A DNA stretch of 64,000 nt, taken from the NCBI GenBank assembly GCA_036834985.1, contig DAITMV010000001.1, positions 17,628 through 81,627 of the forward strand, in the 5' to 3' direction. Position 1 is the stretch's first letter; the number at the start of each line of letters is the position of its first letter. Shown here in pieces: positions 62,201 to 64,000 of the stretch. The notes under the pieces are model-generated. The model was not told the DNA's origin and searched no databases. It saw only the letters and a list, made by a program, of their open reading frames with translations. This DNA comes from DAITMV01 sp036834985. GTDB lineage: Bacteria; Pseudomonadota; Gammaproteobacteria; Burkholderiales; Burkholderiaceae_B. A program made the translations under genes and the position numbers.

Positions 62201-62492
62201 ACATGGGGTTGGGATGTTTGGGTGCAAAGCGCTGAATGGGATAATCAATAGAGGCTGATTCAATCAGGCTCAGTATGCTGTCTGGATTATTAAAAATTAC
62301 AATCGCCCAGGGTAGACGACGCTGTCGCTTCCAGAAGTTTGCTTTGTTGCGAAGATTAGAGCGGATGAGCTGTGAGGCTTCTTGCAACTGATTTAAAACC
62401 ATGCGGGAGCTCTCATCCATGGAGTCGAGCCCAGACCTTTTTGTAAAGGCAGACGATACGCGCCCCAGCCATTGGCTCATCCAGTCAAACAT
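59292..62492 (-). CDS. tssM: T6SS membrane-complex protein TssM (IcmF-like), Walker A lost
   Basis: IcmF-type protein spanning the inner membrane, 1066 residues. The N-terminal NTPase-like region opens at residue 60 with LPWAIVIFNNPDSIL, which aligns with the family LPW..VIG.PGSGKTT, so the P-loop Gly, Lys and Thr are gone. The two N-terminal helices usual in TssM before this point are also absent; residues 1-60 are polar. One helix remains at about 313-335, followed by the long periplasmic IcmF-related region and the C-terminal beta domain (GPQSWKSFQWPGPG, then LRLLNQA). It is 52 bases after the tagX-like gene. It should bridge TssL and TssJ, but without nucleotide binding. Confidence 0.9.
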   Translation of the reverse strand: MFDWMSQWLGRVSSAFTKRSGLDSMDESSRMVLNQLQEASQLIRSNLRNKANFWKRQRRLPWAIVIFNNPDSILSLIESASIDYPIQRFAPKHPNPMSIILTREAAIILWPEQWDAGSPAWKTLGQWFSLRAQRSDLQSVMLACDNVMGTELATWAFERRHRLHVLSQALRYTPPVSLIVQQPQLVGLSAFVTYGTSPSLIARAVDGWSEDSFCIDWDTWLGTMESAHAYNALRLESSAHYQQLEAIDYGHNSQQIFKQLIRCLAEPNPYYPPIPVIEIMPLAASSVASQRWWDTIVWPRLRQARLSVPRMSTGALVFKCLMIAAAIGLTGVCLWQVQRSQGAYMTALQTELKPLTNTTDWLTAQTLRDTTQLIRFLDSPWGLTTLHRLWIALGQGLFLDTTEHARLQLKRVLWQRIDHSLLQPVGQQLERTLGQANASIIRKKSLSDDETRLLYNQLKLYMMLSDPQRVESAFMLAQTPPVWRQLLDQQNETLSNTLRDDAQTLLIKYSNALDDPMRPHYRARPELIATVQEQLKQLQKPGSAIDKIYADIRDKASAQFPAISIASIVGPDNARWFSGRAVVAGAFTRRAFETFIQPAFSKAAQGQLRVDDWVLGNSSSGQEQPISQDTQDTLLQLHTLYDHEFISQWLALIRQSDWINAEDGKQVNAALESLSVSQTSAYWLVFKSMLNESAGSKTHWIQAQLGKAKALIGTSPPSPEAGNTTAHPLGSTYQTLERWAGTDSTTATQYADLVAKLKQAWLDKHFNSQSPTDTRALVAGILANQPSEWTDLVKMIDQSMLKDTPAQTRDTFREVLLKPAVKTLGLMTRTTGQDLNTAWARDVLTPWNQLAQRYPLSDEGQDAGLSDLARFFKSKDGTLDRFIDRQLAPFVTQRHGGLTARTWNGIGLDFAPGYLDGISRLQSVASDTLNDSDTATFELRPIPTAGFADIQLDIDGQTLRYRNGPQSWKSFQWPGPGNGRGVRLYAQKNSGQTLTPALYTSRLGWLRLLNQAQQSKDGQSIVLSWVAESNAGEPVLLSFQYRHISGLDPLTLQTLKRTSLPARVIR

Positions 62493-62544
62493 GTCGCAAC
62501 GTGCCCTTTATATTCATGATAAACAGAGGGTTGTGATGTCGATA

Positions 62545-63234
62545 TCACCTGATGATTGCACTCAGTGGCCCCGGTACTTCGATATGACCGTAGTCACCCA
62601 TGGACCAACGGCCACCCCAAGTCAGCTCAAGCCGTTCAGACGCTTTTCCCAAAGCCTGATAAGCCTCCCATACCCATGGGTCACGCAGATCCAGCATGGG
62701 TACACCATCTTTTAACGGAGCCAGGTCAGCAGCCAAACCGTACTGGTGTTTGCTTTGATTGGGTGGGGCTTGAGTCACTCGCGGGCCTTGCGCAAATAAT
62801 TCGGACTGTCGGTCGGCAGAACGCAGGCCTTCAAGCAGAATGAATTCGTAACGTTGCGCGTACAGTTGTTCCAGCAACTGCCCCAGCTTTTTCTGAAACT
62901 GTGGATGCAAGGAGGACACGTCCCTGTTGATGTTTTGAGTGGAGACAAGTGGATTGCGCAGCGACAGACCTGTGGATGAAATGACGGAGGGGCGTTGCCA
63001 GTAGCCATGCCAGTCGCTGGTTAATTCCACAGGGGATGAACTGGTGAAAGTAGCCTGCCACATAAGCCACAGTAGTGCACATACACCAATGAATCCGCCT
63101 AGCAGCATGCCGGCCAGGCCACTGACTGCAGGTTGAGCCATGCGATGGCGCCAACGTTGATTCATGAGTGACGCATCAACCGAAGTGATGGTGTCAATCA
63201 GTTGATGCTTCTGCAAAGAGACAGGACCCTGCAC
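62545..63234 (-). CDS. tagX: Membrane-anchored M15 peptidase, TagX-like
   Basis: A 229-residue protein with one N-terminal helix (about 38-60) and a periplasmic M15-type (VanY/endolysin-like) zinc peptidase domain. The motif ILLEGLRSADRQSELFAQG is followed by SKHQYGLAADL with ligands His163 and Asp170, and DYGHIEVPG with His217. In Acinetobacter the T6SS protein TagX is an L,D-endopeptidase of this class that locally opens peptidoglycan for the apparatus. Architecture and position upstream of tssM match that role. The start is GTG with GGTGAG five bases upstream. It is divergent from tssJ. Confidence 0.85.
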   Translation of the reverse strand: MQGPVSLQKHQLIDTITSVDASLMNQRWRHRMAQPAVSGLAGMLLGGFIGVCALLWLMWQATFTSSSPVELTSDWHGYWQRPSVISSTGLSLRNPLVSTQNINRDVSSLHPQFQKKLGQLLEQLYAQRYEFILLEGLRSADRQSELFAQGPRVTQAPPNQSKHQYGLAADLAPLKDGVPMLDLRDPWVWEAYQALGKASERLELTWGGRWSMGDYGHIEVPGPLSAIIR

Positions 63235-63308
63235 TTATACTCACCATGCAAAATAACTTGGAGCGAATGATTATGCTGGCGTCATGCAAGGGCTATTCCG
63301 AGCGGGTG

Positions 63309-63887
63309 ATGCAAAAAAGGTTTGCGCCCTCCCTGTTGGGAATCATCATGGGCTTCGGGCTATTGATAACCGCCTGCAGCCAGGCACCGACCAAGGTCAA
63401 AATGAATGTGACCGTGAGTACGCAAACCAATCCGGATTCCATGAATCGTCCCTTGTCCGTGGTGACAAAGCTTTATCAGTTACGTGATAAGTCGGGCTTC
63501 GAGCAGTTGAGCCTTCCCGAGCTATCGGGTGGCTCATTTGAGGATGAGATGCTTGCCAAAGACTTGGTGAGCAAACAGGAGTTGGTGTTTATTCCTGGCC
63601 AGGATAAATGGTTTGACCTTGATATATCGCCTGCGACCCAATACATCGGTGTGTTGGCCATGTATCGAAAGCCGGATTTAAATCGCTGGAAGCTGCTTTT
63701 TAAAGTGCGTGACCTGGCCGATGATCCTCGATTGATGATTGACCGCTGTGGGCTGGTCAGCAACAGCAGCGCGCTCGATCCTATCATTGGGCAGGATCTG
63801 AGCCTTCCGATGAGCTGTCCTGCAGCAACGAACGCACCCGCTGTGCCCAAACCCAGTGCGACTAAAAAGACAGGAGTAGCGCCGTGA
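63309..63887 (+). CDS. tssJ: T6SS outer-membrane lipoprotein TssJ
   Basis: Lipoprotein of the TssJLM membrane complex, 192 residues from the ATG at 63309. Signal MQKRFAPSLLGIIMGFGLL with lipobox LITAC, then a beta-sandwich with PLSVVTKLYQLRDKSGFEQL and VLAMYRKPDLNRWKLLFKV, typical TssJ. The longer frame from 63246 puts 21 polar residues before the signal and is unlikely. A Pro/Ala/Lys-rich tail follows the core. It overlaps the tssK start by one base. Confidence 0.9.
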   Translation: MQKRFAPSLLGIIMGFGLLITACSQAPTKVKMNVTVSTQTNPDSMNRPLSVVTKLYQLRDKSGFEQLSLPELSGGSFEDEMLAKDLVSKQELVFIPGQDKWFDLDISPATQYIGVLAMYRKPDLNRWKLLFKVRDLADDPRLMIDRCGLVSNSSALDPIIGQDLSLPMSCPAATNAPAVPKPSATKKTGVAP

Positions 63888-64000
63888 TGAATGCGTCCGT
63901 GTTATGGGGTGATGGTTTGTTGTTGGCCCCACAGCATTTTCAGCAGCAACAGCGGTTGTGGGAGACACAACTCAATGCCATTTTGCATCGTGGGGTTGAT
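63887..64000 (+). CDS. tssK: T6SS baseplate protein TssK (partial)
   Basis: The first 38 codons of TssK, which links the baseplate wedges to the membrane complex. My translation begins MNASVLWGDGLLLAPQHFQQ, the family opening (xVxWxEGxxLxPQHFQQ). The ATG overlaps the tssJ stop by one base; a GTG codon directly before it is also in frame. It is cut by the right edge, so tssL and possibly vgrG may lie beyond. Confidence 0.9.
   Translation, partial: MNASVLWGDGLLLAPQHFQQQQRLWETQLNAILHRGVD

Noticed and set aside
62545..63234. Phage endolysin gene
   Set aside because: The domain is endolysin-like, but the N-terminal anchor, T6SS context and lack of other phage genes favour a TagX-like role.

Overview
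The window looks like a chromosomal segment of a betaproteobacterium, most likely order Burkholderiales. The support is gene order and family content: a DUF3567 gene, the rsmB-DUF4390-ntrY-ntrX-like order, def-fmt divergent from an envelope-protein/dprA/topB block, and a urtABCDE-ureDABCEFG cluster. I cannot place it below order with confidence. There are no rRNA, tRNA, CRISPR or insertion-sequence features that I can see. Genes are dense, and no gene-free stretch exceeds about 215 bases.

Layout. Positions 1-4703 (minus strand): a branched-chain amino acid (Liv-type) ABC transporter, with substrate-binding protein, LivH permease, a LivM-LivG fusion and LivF cut by the left edge. Positions 4917-9324: an NCS1 permease fused to a hybrid histidine kinase, followed by an overlapping LuxR-type response regulator. 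They sit between two nitrogen-nutrient uptake systems and probably sense or regulate one of them. Positions 9420-20432: one long plus-strand urea operon, with the Urt transporter feeding urease (UreABC) and its accessory proteins (UreD, E, F, G). A small HupE/UreJ-like membrane peptide is inserted between ureA and ureB. Positions 20500-26289: mixed accessory and metabolic genes (aminopropyltransferase-like protein, LCM-like methyltransferase, hydrolase, orphan ParA, old yellow enzyme).

Positions 26402-46233: housekeeping genes, namely mnmC, topB, dprA, an envelope protein, def, fmt, htpX, rsmB (interrupted by a run of 10 N that appears to be a zero-length join), DUF4390, an NtrY-like kinase with a short NtrX-like regulator, a small G3E GTPase, DUF3567, a DoxX-like protein and metH.

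Positions 46272-64000: a type VI secretion (T6SS) locus. On the minus strand, in transcription order: tagX-like peptidase, tssM, tssB, tssC, hcp, an OmpA-like lipoprotein, tssH (clpV), an unknown membrane protein, tssE, tssF, tssG, tssA. On the plus strand: tssJ and the start of tssK. No VgrG or PAAR gene is in view. The last minus-strand gene, directly after tssA, encodes a protein that I recognise as a homologue of the Pseudomonas ExoY / anthrax edema factor / CyaA family of toxin nucleotidyl cyclases, with all the catalytic signatures I can check intact. A cyclase toxin in a T6SS operon is the most interesting content of the window. It would be a host-directed effector that raises cyclic nucleotide levels in eukaryotic cells. 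The TssM here also lacks a Walker A motif and its two N-terminal membrane helices.
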